Position numbers and translations under genes: made by a program. This document shows positions 1 to 9,125 of a DNA stretch of 26,434 nt, piece after piece (the stretch's first letter is position 1; each line of letters begins with the position of its first letter). The DNA lies in the NCBI GenBank assembly GCA_023212695.1, contig JALCCG010000287.1, positions 1-26,434 on the forward strand, read 5' to 3'. The notes beneath the pieces are model-generated. The model was given only the letters and a program-made list of their open reading frames with translations. It did no database searches and was not told where the DNA came from. Origin of the DNA: Sporisorium sorghi (Eukaryota > Basidiomycota > Ustilaginomycetes > Ustilaginales > Ustilaginaceae).

Positions 1-68
1 TTCCTTTTTTTACTTTTTTTTGTTATCATTCTTTCTATTATATCCCTATCTGATATACTATAAATAAA

Positions 69-103
<35 letters not shown>

Positions 104-110
104 AAAAAAG

Positions 111-175
<65 letters not shown>

Positions 176-368
176 TCAGTTTTTGAACGGCGCGAGCATT
201 GACCAACTTCCTCTTCACCTCTTCTACCACCATCGCCCTTCATTCCACTTTGACCGCCAACGCAAGCACGCTCCTTTCCATCATCATCACTCACTGAACT
301 CTGCAAAACCATGAATTGCGAGCTTGCATCTACAGCGCACTAGCGAGCCGTCGTTTCAGCCCGCCATC
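1..368. other. Upstream region of the NTO1-like gene with very long poly(A) tract
   Basis: No gene is seen here. The first 50 bases are T-rich. From about 70 to 172 the plus strand is almost pure A, including an uninterrupted run of about 62 A (111-172), broken earlier only by a C at 103 and a G at 110. Bases 173-368 have ordinary composition and probably hold the promoter and 5' leader of the gene starting at 369. The reading frame of that gene stays open back to 324, but there it begins with TTG, so the first ATG (369) is the better start. Long A tracts of this kind exclude nucleosomes in fungi; that role here is inference. Confidence 0.6.
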
Positions 369-2366
369 ATGCCAGGCTTACCCTCCAAACCGAACAACAT
401 ACCCCTCGCCTCCTCACTACCCAAAGTCAGCTTCCGCAAAGTACCGCCGGAAGAGGCACTCATCTTTCATGTACCACCCGGCGTCATCGACGCACATTCC
501 ATCCCGTTCGGCTACAATGATGGCTCTGAATTCGACAAGCCTCACCACTACATTCGCTATGTCGAGCCCATCGAGGGCGACCTCAAAAAGCAGGTCGAGT
601 ATGATATGGACGAGCAGGACCAGGAGTGGCTCGATGCTCTCAACTACGAGCGGCGCAAAGATGGCCTCGACACCATCTCCTACGAGATCTTTGAAATCAT
701 CCTCGATCAGTTGGAGAAAGAGTGGTTCGACCTCATGAAACGCGTTCCACCAAAAGCGAGACACGGCGCAGGCACAGATCACGCAGCATCAGGTGCCGAC
801 GCAGGCGACTCTGACTCGGACGATGGCGAGGATAGCAAGTGTGCTATCTGCGACGACGGCGAGTGCGAAAACTCCAACGCCATCGTCTTTTGCGACGGCT
901 GCAATCTCGCCGTCCACCAAGATTGCTACGGCATCCCTTACATCCCCGAGGGTCAGTGGCTCTGCCGCAAATGTACCGTCTCACCCGATCGCGCCGTCTC
1001 GTGCATCCTCTGTCCGCACGAGGGCGGCGCTTTCAAGCAGACCACCACAGGCAAGTGGGCGCATCTTCTCTGCGCAATGTGGATCCCAGAAACAGGCGTT
1101 AGCAACCCCGTCTACATGGAGCCCATCGACAGCGTCGAGCGCATCCCAAAGGCAAGGTGGAAGCTGCAGTGCTACCTCTGCAGATACAGAATGGGAGCTT
1201 GCATCCAGTGCGATAATCGCTCTTGCTTCACTGCTTTCCACGTCACGTGTGCACGAAAGGCCGGCCTCCTCTTCCGCACTGAACGCACACGTGTCTCGCA
1301 TCACCTCTACGACGACTCGGACAACAGCGACGCTGATGCCGCTGAGGTTCTACGGGCGTGTTGCCATCGACACATGCCCGTCGACATGCGCGACCAGTTC
1401 AAGGTCGACTTTAGCCGGCAAGGTGCCCTCGACGACGACCGCTCCGAGACCTCCTACCGCGCCTCGCCCTTGGTCTCACGCACACGCGAGCTCTCTGTCG
1501 AGTCGGGCATGGGTGCACCCTTGATCTCGGTCAGTCGTCGCAGCTCCCTCGTCGGCAGCCACGACGGAGGGCCAGCGTCCAGCAATGCGCAAAGCACCTC
1601 CAAGTCTGCACGTGCCTACAAGAAGAGCTTCAAAGCCGGTCCACCTCTCGTACCTGCCTACATTGCCAACCGCGTGCTCGAGTACATCACCAAGATCCAC
1701 CTGCGCAAGAAGGCCACCGCCGTCCAGCTCATCGCCCGCTACTGGTCCTTGAAGCGCGAAGCCCGTCGAGGTGCACCCCTCCTCAAGCGTCTCCATCTCG
1801 AACCTTGGACCGCATCCTCGCAAAACAAGGAGCAGACCGACGCGCAAAAGGGCAAGAAGCTCCACTTCCTGCGCACCATCCGTGCCGACCTCGAACGCGT
1901 GCGCATGCTCGTCGAACAGGTGCGCAAGCGCGAAAAGGAGAAGCTCCGTCAAGCACAAGAGATCCGCAACTCGCTCGTCGAGCCCGTGCTTTTCCCCTTC
2001 CATGCCGATCTGCGCACCGCCATCGCCAAGTTTGAAGCCGTCGACAAGTTCGGCTTCTTTGCACAGCCCGTGTCCAAAGTTGATGTGCCCGACTACTACG
2101 ACATTGTCAAGGAGCCCATGGACTGGGCCACCATCAAGGACAAGATCACCAACAAAACGTATGATTCCGTCGAGGAGGTGCGTCAGGACGTGCTCAAGAT
2201 TGCTACCAACGCCATGACATACAACAAGGCAGATACCCCATACCATAAGGCCGCCAACAAGATCCTCCGAATGATACCCGAAGTGTTCAAGGAGTTGTCA
2301 GCAATCGAGACGTCCCATGCAACTTTTCACCAGCAAAAGAGGGCAGCAGCGCAACAACAACAACAA

Positions 2367-2406
<40 letters not shown>

Positions 2407-4064
2407 CCATGGAAATCGAACAGCAAGATCCGTCTGGTGACTCGGTCGCGCCCACCGCGTTGACGGACATTGTGGATGCCAAGGTGCGAAGCCAGCTGCT
2501 CGATCTAGGACTCGAGCCTCCCGCAGATCTCGTCTCGCTGCTCCGAGACTATCGGTTGATGGCTGAAGAGGAGCAGATGGAGATCCGACAGCAGGCGTAT
2601 GGCCAGTGTCCCATGCCTTCAACGGTGCACGTCAAGGCAGAAGAGGATGGCCACGCAGAAGAAGAGGCCGAGCCGTCCACCAAGCCACGTCGCAGGCATG
2701 CCACGCCCATCATCAACCTCATGGAAGACTTTGCTCACCAAGTCTACGTCCCGCCGCCGCCACCGCCAACAGCGTCACCTGCAGCCGCGTCGCCAGCTTC
2801 TACTGCAAGGCGCTCGAGTGCTACCAAAACGTCGACAGCTGCGGCATCGGCTGACAGGACGTCGACGAGGACAGCACGCAAACGCAAAGCTTCCGATGCG
2901 CAGCCCAAAGAACCGGTCGAGAGGAGAAGCACGCGACGGTCCGTTGCCATGGATGCTGCCGCCGAAGCCGAGACGCAGGCAGCAGCCGCACAAGCTGCGA
3001 CTGCAGCTGCTCTCGCGACGCCTGCACGCAACAAGCGTCAACGTGCTCAGAGCTCTGCTCAAGCTGCGTCGGTCGACGAGAAAGACGCAACGGCCATGGC
3101 CAAGTCGCAGTCGACATCATCTCTCAACGCGCAAGATGGAGTACAAGTCAAAGGAGACGTGGGTGCACACGACTCGTTCTTGCTCTTCAACACTGGCTGG
3201 GTGCTTCCGGAGGGCTCAAAACGTCACCGCAATTCGGCAGCAAGACCCGAGATGATTGGCCAGCGACCGCGCAAGATTTCTGCCCCCGAGTCGCCCACAC
3301 CGGCCGGGTCTGGAGCTGCTGCTGCTGAAAAGGCCTCGCCAGCAACGCCGCAGCAGCGCGCAAGATCACGCACCATGCCATCGTCGAACCAGCGCTTCTC
3401 GTCTACAGCATCGACTTTGAAGAGCAGACGCCAGAGCAGCAGCACACGCAAAGAGGAGACTGAAGAAGTGAACACTGCGAATAGTTCACCACTGACTACG
3501 GACGATGAAGCCGAGAAGGAGAATGACGCGAAAGAGCAAGCCAAGTCGAGCCGGTCGAAACGCACTCGCGGGAGGGAGGTCAGCGAGGGTGCCTCGGAGG
3601 CTGCTGTTGCCGAGCCGTCGACCGCTACACGACGCAGCGCTCGCACGCGCACCACCTCTGCCGACCCGTCTGCGTCCGCGTCGCCGTCTGCAGCGAAACG
3701 ACCTCGTCGTTCGACCTCGAACTCACCTTCAGCGGCTCAAGCGACGACCGACGAGCTCGCGCACCCGCCGACAGCAGGTACAAAGGTGTGGGCCAAAATG
3801 GACACTTTCCCGCATTTCCCTGCGGTGGTCGTTACGGATGCAGCTGAATTCCCAGCGGAACTGCGTCGCACGCAGCCGATGGATGCAAGCATGGTGGCGG
3901 TGCGGTTCTTTGGCAAGCAGACGAGCTGGGGCTGGATCTTTCCGCACAAGTTGGCGCCGCTGTTGGTGGATCAGGCGGAGGACGACAAGTATCTCAAGCT
4001 TGCGGCGAAGAAGGGGCAGACGAGGCAGGTTCGTGATGCGTACGAGGAGGCCAAGAGTGCCTGA
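369..4064 (+). CDS. NTO1: BRPF/NTO1-family histone reader: PHD, extended PHD, bromodomain, PWWP
   Basis: Scaffold and reader subunit of a MYST-type histone acetyltransferase complex (NuA3 in yeast, BRPF-MOZ/MORF in animals), acting on nuclear chromatin. The 1231-residue product starts at the first in-frame ATG. In order it shows an enhancer-of-polycomb-like N-terminus (about 60-130); a PHD finger (about 158-202, CAICDDGE...FCDGC...WLCRKC); an adjoining extended PHD with a zinc knuckle (about 211-335, CILCPHEGG...HVTCARKAG); a linker region typical of the family (about 438-485); a bromodomain (about 538-640, with DYYDIVKEPMDW and the acetyl-lysine-binding Asn in AMTYNKAD); an 18-residue polyGln run; a long low-complexity Ala/Ser/Arg tail with basic patches; and a C-terminal PWWP domain (about 1135-1200, GTKVWAKMDTFPHFPAVV). 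No intron is needed. It converges on the USE1-like gene with 34 bases between stops. The family call is very secure. Confidence 0.95.
2352..2405 (+). repeat. CAA/CAG trinucleotide repeat coding polyglutamine
   Basis: Six CAA codons are followed by twelve CAG codons, giving 18 consecutive glutamines just after the bromodomain of the NTO1-like protein. The pure CAG half is the part expected to vary in length between strains. Confidence 0.95.
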
Positions 4065-4098
4065 ATGTAGCGGCGCAGGGCTCTTGTAGTCAATGACA

Positions 4099-5223
4099 TT
4101 AGGTTAAACGAATGAGAAGGAACATGAGCATCCAGCTGACGACGACGACGAGGATGGCCGAGAGCGTGAACCAGCCCATGCTGCGGGCCTTTTTCGAGTA
4201 GACGCCCAACTTGCCGCGCGTGCGTGTCATGAGGTCCAAGTTTTGAGTCAGGTCGGAGCCGGCTTTTTCGAGGAGGAGGCGGTCGCGCTCGAGCGAGTCG
4301 GCGAAGGCGAGCGAGTTGGTTTTCAGCACCGAGGCCATGCGTAGGAGTTCGGACGAGAGGGCTTCGTGGGTTGCGCGGTCGGATTGCAGGATTGTGTCGC
4401 TCGTCGCTGAGGATGTGGGTGGCGCGGTGGGGCCGGTGGTGGGAGGAGGGATGGTGGGCTGGGTGGGGCGCGGTGCGCGGTCGTATTCGGACCAATCGTC
4501 GTCTTCGCTGGAGGAAGTGGGTTTGATGCCGCCGAGCTTGGTGGAGTTCGAGCTGGTCAGGTGGATTTCAGGGTCGGTGAGGACGGAGTCGGCTTCTGAA
4601 ACCGCGTCATCGTCGCCGGCGTCGTCGATGGAAGAGCTGGACTGCGCATCGATGTCGTCCGCGTCGACGGCCGCGAGCGTCTTTTGCTTCCAGTACTCGT
4701 AGCCCCTCTCGCTTCCCGTTCGGGCAGCAGCGGTTTCGGGTGTAGGTCGAGAGCCGACGGGTGCCGTGAACGCACCGCCAATCTCCTCCTGGTGGCTCGA
4801 GACAGACAGCACACGGAGCAGCGATTCTACAAGCCTCATGTCCTGCTGTGTCCTCGCCAACGCTGCCTCGCGCGCTTTCCTATCCCCCGCTGCGCTGGAC
4901 GACGCGCGCTCCAGCTCGGAAGCCACCTGTCGCAGGTTGGTCAGCAGCGTCAGCGTGGACCAGAAGAGTTGTGGATCGTCGTTCGAAGATGCGCCGCTGC
5001 TGCTGCTGCTGCCAGACACTTGGGCGTGGAGCGCATCGACGCGAGAGGCGAGGTTCGAACTGCGTTGGAGAAGGGCGTCCACGTTAGACGGGGATGTGCT
5101 GCTGCTGCCGGAGGAGGAAGATGCAGAAGGAAGACGTGCGAGGTACTGTTGGAATTGGTGTCGCGCGCTTGCTGACATTGGCACGTCAGCTAGCGAGCCG
5201 ATGGTATGACTCTGCGACGACAT
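4099..5223 (-). CDS. USE1: USE1-like SNARE of the endoplasmic reticulum
   Basis: Tail-anchored SNARE that in yeast works with Ufe1, Sec20 and Sec22 in Golgi-to-ER retrograde fusion. The 374-residue protein ends in a single hydrophobic segment (about 351-373, WFTLSAILVVVVSWMLMFLL) with almost nothing after it, the layout of a tail-anchored protein. The preceding stretch (about 285-345) is a heptad-patterned SNARE helix with LRMASVLKTNSLAFADSLERD, closely matching the LKTN...D pattern of USE1 proteins. Asp314 is the likely zero-layer residue; USE1 proteins carry Asp where most SNAREs have Gln or Arg. The N-terminal two thirds is Ser-rich, acidic and poorly conserved. The start ATG at 5223 is the first in the frame; another Met follows near residue 17. 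It is convergent with the NTO1-like gene and divergent from the HisRS gene. Another Qc-type SNARE is the main alternative. Confidence 0.85.
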   Translation of the reverse strand: MSSQSHTIGSLADVPMSASARHQFQQYLARLPSASSSSGSSSTSPSNVDALLQRSSNLASRVDALHAQVSGSSSSSGASSNDDPQLFWSTLTLLTNLRQVASELERASSSAAGDRKAREAALARTQQDMRLVESLLRVLSVSSHQEEIGGAFTAPVGSRPTPETAAARTGSERGYEYWKQKTLAAVDADDIDAQSSSSIDDAGDDDAVSEADSVLTDPEIHLTSSNSTKLGGIKPTSSSEDDDWSEYDRAPRPTQPTIPPPTTGPTAPPTSSATSDTILQSDRATHEALSSELLRMASVLKTNSLAFADSLERDRLLLEKAGSDLTQNLDLMTRTRGKLGVYSKKARSMGWFTLSAILVVVVSWMLMFLLIRLT

Positions 5224-5542
5224 TGTGAGTGGGACAACGTTGCTGCTGAGATGATGGCGGTGAGTGAGAGAGATGTCGGGATGCAGCTGTCACTTTGAGA
5301 AAAGCACGGACGTTCTGAGCTCGGATCTCGGATTTTTGAAAATTGTTAGAGCGAAGAAAAGTGTCTGTCACGTGCCGCGAAAAATGCCGCACGCAGCGAG
5401 CCCAAAAATCTGTTCTGACTCGCTTAAACGCTTTCTTCTTCTTGCTTCTTTACCATCACATTCCTGTTCTCGATCCCTTCCATATCGCTCGTTAGAGGAA
5501 CACCTAGCCGTCGTTCAGTCGCCGCTACGAGCGTTCTTTTGA
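5224..5542. promoter_or_regulatory. Shared divergent promoter region, USE1 / HisRS
   Basis: The 319 bases between the two divergent start codons must carry the promoters and 5' leaders of both genes. I see no clear TATA box. The segment nearest the HisRS start (about 5425-5475) is pyrimidine-rich, as is common near fungal transcription starts. No other gene is visible. Confidence 0.6.
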
Positions 5543-7483
5543 ATGTCACTCTTGCGGTCTTGCAATCTTTCAACCACTCGTCGGCTACACTCTTTTGCAT
5601 TCGCGCTTCCAGCAGCAGCACCAACACCACCACCACGCACTTTGCAGCTCCGGTGCTTCTCCAACAAGCAGGTTCCACCCGAACAGCTCCTCAAATACCT
5701 TCAATCAGGCTCGACGCCACCTCCTCGCATAGACATGTCTTCCGTCAACGAGGCTGATCAGCAAAAGATCGCCTCGCTCCAGGCCGAGCGGGCCCAGCAG
5801 GATGAAAAGGTGCAGCAGCTGCGAGCTGCCAACACCGAGCAGTCGACGCTGAAAGCCGAGATTGGCAAGCTCAAAAAGCTCGAAGCGCAGCTCGCCGCTT
5901 TGACCCTCGGCTCGTCCAAAGCAGGCTCGTCCAAGCAAGAAGTCAAGTTTACGCTCAAGACGCCCAAGGGTACGCGCGATTGGGAGCCGCTTGCCATGTC
6001 GCTGCGCAAGCGTATTTTCTCGACCATCGAAGACGTCTTCACCGCCCACGGTGCTGTTACGATCGACACGCCTGTTTTCGAGCTGAAGGAGATTCTCTCG
6101 GGCAAGTACGGCGAGGACTCGAAGCTCATCTACGACCTTCAGGACCAGGGTGGAGAGCTGTGCTCGCTGCGCTACGATCTCACTGTGCCCTTTGCGCGCT
6201 TTGTTGCGATGAACCCGTCCGAGTATGGTAATATCAAGCGCTACCACATCGCCAAGGTGTACCGCCGCGACCAGCCCGCCATGTCCAAGGGCCGTTTCCG
6301 CGAATTCTACCAGTGCGACCTCGACATTGCTGGCGTGTACGACCCCATGGTCCCCGATTCGGAGGTGCTGTGCACGCTCGTAGAGGCTCTCGATGCGCTT
6401 GGCATCGAAGGATTCACCATCAAGATCAACCACCGCAAGATCCTCGATGGTCTGTTCGACATCTGCGGCGTGCCCGCCGACAAGATCCGCACCATCAGCT
6501 CCGCCGTCGACAAGCTCGACAAGAGCCCTTGGACCGAAGTCAAGCGCGAGATGGTCGTCGATAAGGGCTTGGCCGAGGATGTTGCTGATCGCATTGGCGA
6601 GTATGTCAAGCTCAAGGGCGGCAGGGATCTGTTGGAGAAGTTGAAGGCCGATGCGGTCATGACCGGCCACCCGGTGGCGTCGCAAGGTGTGAAGGACATG
6701 GAGCTGCTCTTTGATTATTTGGACGTATACGGCATCTCGGAGCGTATGAGCTTCGACCTGAGCCTGGCTAGAGGCCTGGACTACTACACGGGTCTGATCT
6801 ACGAAGCCGTTACGGCTGCGTCTGCGCCGCCTGGCTTCAGCGGTGCTGCTGACGGTGCGGCGCCGGCGCCGGCGGAGAAAAAGAGCAAGAAAGCGAAAAA
6901 GGGCGCAGACGGCGAAGACGAGGTGGACGAGTCCGCCGTGGGTGTGGGCTCCATCGCTGCCGGTGGGCGCTACGACAACCTGGTCGGCATGTTCTCGGGC
7001 TCCAAGAAGCCCGACGCCGTGCCGTGCGTCGGTGTCTCGATCGGCGTCGAGCGCGTCTTCGCCATCATGATGCAGCGTCTCAAGGAGAAGGAAGTCAAGG
7101 GCGAACGCTCCTCGGTGCGCGCCAAGGAGGTCGACGTGTACGTCATGTCCATCGGCGGCGAGGGCCTGCTCAAGCAGCGCATGCAGGTGACCAAGATGCT
7201 CTGGGACGCCGGCATCAAGGCCGAGTTTATGCACAAGGCTAAGCCCAAGCTGCCGCAGCAGTTTGCTGTGGTTGATAAGGAGAGCATTCCGTTTGCGGTG
7301 ATTCTGGCGCCGAACGAGTGGAGCGCGGGCGAGGTGCGTGTTAAGCAGCAGAAGGGCAAGGACTCGGACGAGGGTCAGGGCCAGGGCGAGGTGGTCAAGG
7401 TGGGACAGCTGATCGAGTACCTGAAGGGGTTGGGCGCGGGCAAGGACGCGGTCGCGCTGGGTGATCGTCAGAGTCTTATCTGA
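5543..7483 (+). CDS. HTS1: Histidyl-tRNA synthetase, probable dual mitochondrial/cytosolic form
   Basis: Class II synthetase that charges tRNA-His with histidine using ATP. The 646-residue frame begins with a mitochondrial-type presequence (about 1-43: Arg, Ser and Leu rich, with no acidic residue). A second in-frame ATG at 5735 (Met65) starts the cytosolic form. After a WHEP-like helical segment (about 65-120) come class II motif 1 (about 150-190), motif 2 ([21 protein letters not shown], about 238-260), the histidine-specific [10 protein letters not shown] (about 408-417), motif 3 ([13 protein letters not shown], about 496-509) and the C-terminal anticodon-binding domain (about 531-640). 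A Lys/Ala/Glu-rich insert (about 422-465) interrupts the catalytic domain after the YYTG motif. No intron is needed. The gene is divergent from USE1 and convergent with RUB1. Confidence 0.97.
   Translation: MSLLRSCNLSTTRRLHSFAFALPAAAPTPPPRTLQLRCFSNKQVPPEQLLKYLQSGSTPPPRIDMSSVNEADQQKIASLQAERAQQDEKVQQLRAANTEQSTLKAEIGKLKKLEAQLAALTLGSSKAGSSKQEVKFTLKTPKGTRDWEPLAMSLRKRIFSTIEDVFTAHGAVTIDTPVFELKEILSGKYGEDSKLIYDLQDQGGELCSLRYDLTVPFARFVAMNPSEYGNIKRYHIAKVYRRDQPAMSKGRFREFYQCDLDIAGVYDPMVPDSEVLCTLVEALDALGIEGFTIKINHRKILDGLFDICGVPADKIRTISSAVDKLDKSPWTEVKREMVVDKGLAEDVADRIGEYVKLKGGRDLLEKLKADAVMTGHPVASQGVKDMELLFDYLDVYGISERMSFDLSLARGLDYYTGLIYEAVTAASAPPGFSGAADGAAPAPAEKKSKKAKKGADGEDEVDESAVGVGSIAAGGRYDNLVGMFSGSKKPDAVPCVGVSIGVERVFAIMMQRLKEKEVKGERSSVRAKEVDVYVMSIGGEGLLKQRMQVTKMLWDAGIKAEFMHKAKPKLPQQFAVVDKESIPFAVILAPNEWSAGEVRVKQQKGKDSDEGQGQGEVVKVGQLIEYLKGLGAGKDAVALGDRQSLI
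5735..5737 (+). promoter_or_regulatory. Internal in-frame start codon for the cytosolic HisRS isoform
   Basis: This ATG has G at -3 (AGACATG), whereas the upstream ATG at 5543 has T at -3 (TTGAATG). No ATG in any frame lies between the two, so ribosomes that pass the weak first start would next meet this one. The cytosolic product would begin [10 protein letters not shown]. Single-gene dual targeting of HisRS by alternative starts is known in yeast (HTS1). Confidence 0.8.
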
Positions 7484-7785
7484 GTGTCGCGTGCATTCAC
7501 TCCTTGCAACGTCAGAGATGTGTCTGAACTTCTTTTCGGGCCAGGAGTGTTGTTTGAGTTGCATGTGTGGAGTGAGTCGTGATGAGCTCTTCCGGGGCAG
7601 CGTCGTGTCGACTGGCATGAACAGCGCTGAGTATCCTCGTTGCTCAGTCTGTCGAGCTTGCTGAGCTGCAGCAGCTCGTCCAGAGAACAGCCGCCATACG
7701 TAAGAGCGAATGATAAAGTAGATTCGATTCGGGATCTGTATCGCAAACAAAGCCTTATGTTACAGAGAAACGGGCAGAGAGCCGT
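7484..7785. other. Convergent 3' intergenic region, HisRS / RUB1
   Basis: These 302 bases lie between two facing stop codons and should hold both 3' ends. No gene, tRNA or clear repeat was found. There is no strong hairpin or canonical AATAAA signal that I would call. Confidence 0.5.
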
Positions 7786-8313
7786 CTAGAGCGACCCACC
7801 TCGAAGCGCGAGTACCAGCTGCCGAATCGTCAAAATCAAACTTGTCAGCTATACCTCTCCATTCATCTACACCACGCTGAGACCGCTAAGCCAGCAAAAC
7901 TTACGTGCAGAACGCTGCCGCCCTCGACGCCAAAGTCCTTGGCCGTCTTCTCGTCGTGCCTGGTATCGTCGAAGAAGCAAAAGAGGTGTCAGTTGAGAAT
8001 CGCGTGCAAGGCTGGAGCAGGGATGGAAGGAACGTACATCTGCTTGCCGCCAAAGATGAGACGTTGCTGTGCTGGTGGGATGCCCTCCTTTTCCTCGACG
8101 CGCTCCTTGATGCGCTGGATCTTGTCCGTTTGCTCGATGTCCAGCTCGATCTCTGCCGTGCGTGCCCGGATGAACACCGATGCGGTTTGGAAAAGGATGC
8201 AGACGAAGATAATGGTGTTGTGTCAGTGTGATCCAGGTGCAAGATACGCTCGACACCGACGAGGTGGATGAAGGCTTACCTTTGCCGGTGAGTGTCTTGA
8301 CTTTGATCAACAT
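7786..8313 (-). CDS. RUB1: RUB1/NEDD8 ubiquitin-like modifier, four exons
   Basis: Ubiquitin-like protein that is conjugated to cullins and so activates cullin-RING ubiquitin ligases. I reconstructed it on the minus strand: exon 1 8313-8280, exon 2 8152-8038, exon 3 7959-7905, exon 4 7818-7786. The introns (127, 78 and 86 nt) all begin GT (GTAAGC, GTACGT, GTAAGT) and end AG. The spliced frame gives 78 residues opening [18 protein letters not shown] and continuing through [15 protein letters not shown]. The end is [10 protein letters not shown], so the mature diglycine is Gly75-Gly76 and a two-residue tail must be removed. Ala72, in place of the Arg of ubiquitin, marks it as NEDD8/RUB1. The start context (AAGATG) is good. 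It is convergent with HisRS, and its promoter lies in 8314-9125. Confidence 0.97.
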
Positions 8314-9125
8314 CTTGAACTCCTAGTGCTTGACGCTGAGGGACGTTTGCCGTGGTTTCGAAACGACGGTAAGTCTGGAGTGTCGAGGCTGATTGCTGTA
8401 GTCCGGTGACGATCCTTGTCGAGACTGATGCTTGTGGTGCGCTGCGGTGACGAGCCTTGTCGAGACGATGATGGAAGCAACGACGATCAAGAGACGACTT
8501 CCGAAACGGGTCCTTCTCAGCAGCTGCGGCGCGCACGCACCTCGTGCAAGAAAAGATGTGGAGCACTCTCAGAATTTTTGGCCACCCTCCCACATTGTCT
8601 ACTCGTCTGAGTCTAACAAATTTGCGCCAAAAAAAAAAACAAAAAAAAAAAAAGAAAAAACCTTCGATGGGATTTCGGCCATTTCGGCTGCCTGTCGATT
8701 TTGCCACCCCCGTCGGAGAGCCAAAACACCACAAGAAGTCGATTAACACCGTCCGTGGAGATAAACTTGTGGCTACTGTATCTCGAGAGTGGTGTGTCTA
8801 CAAGCGTCGCCACGCAAAACGTTTACGACGTCATTGTGGCGTCCTGTCCGCGTCGCTATGGCATCGCCTTTCCCGCTTGGATAAACCGCTCCGCTCCTCC
8901 CTGTGTGTTGGTAGAGGTCGTCTCCCCCTTCCCCTTTTTTAGTCCCAGCACATCATGGTGATCACCCTCGGCTAGCACACACACGTATCGTGCGCTACAG
9001 CAAGGAAATTTCTTTGGATTGCTCCTCAGCCGTGCGGGAAATGAAAGCATGTATGCGGTCTTGTACGTGGCGGTCGCCTCCTCTTCTAGTGAAATCTATC
9101 AAGCTTATCATGTACCTTTTCTCAA
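8314..9125. other. Intergenic region upstream of RUB1 and downstream of the HMG gene
   Basis: These 812 bases separate two minus-strand genes. They should contain the RUB1 promoter (nearer 8314) and the 3' end of the HMG-box gene (nearer 9125). An A-rich tract sits at about 8629-8660. Short open frames here have no recognisable content and I annotate no gene. Confidence 0.6.
8629..8660. repeat. Poly(A) tract
   Basis: A run of A on the plus strand broken by one C and one G, about 315-345 bases upstream of the RUB1 start codon. On the strand of RUB1 this is a poly(T) element upstream of the gene. Confidence 0.85.

Noticed and set aside
58..312. Minus-strand open frame with a long polyphenylalanine run
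   Set aside because: It is the translation of the poly(A) tract on the other strand.
324..368. N-terminal extension of the NTO1-like protein
   Set aside because: The extended frame begins with TTG, not ATG; the first ATG is at 369.
5705..7750. A 681-codon open frame on the minus strand
   Set aside because: It is the antisense shadow of the HisRS gene. Codon bias of the real gene keeps the opposite frame open, and the translation has no family features.
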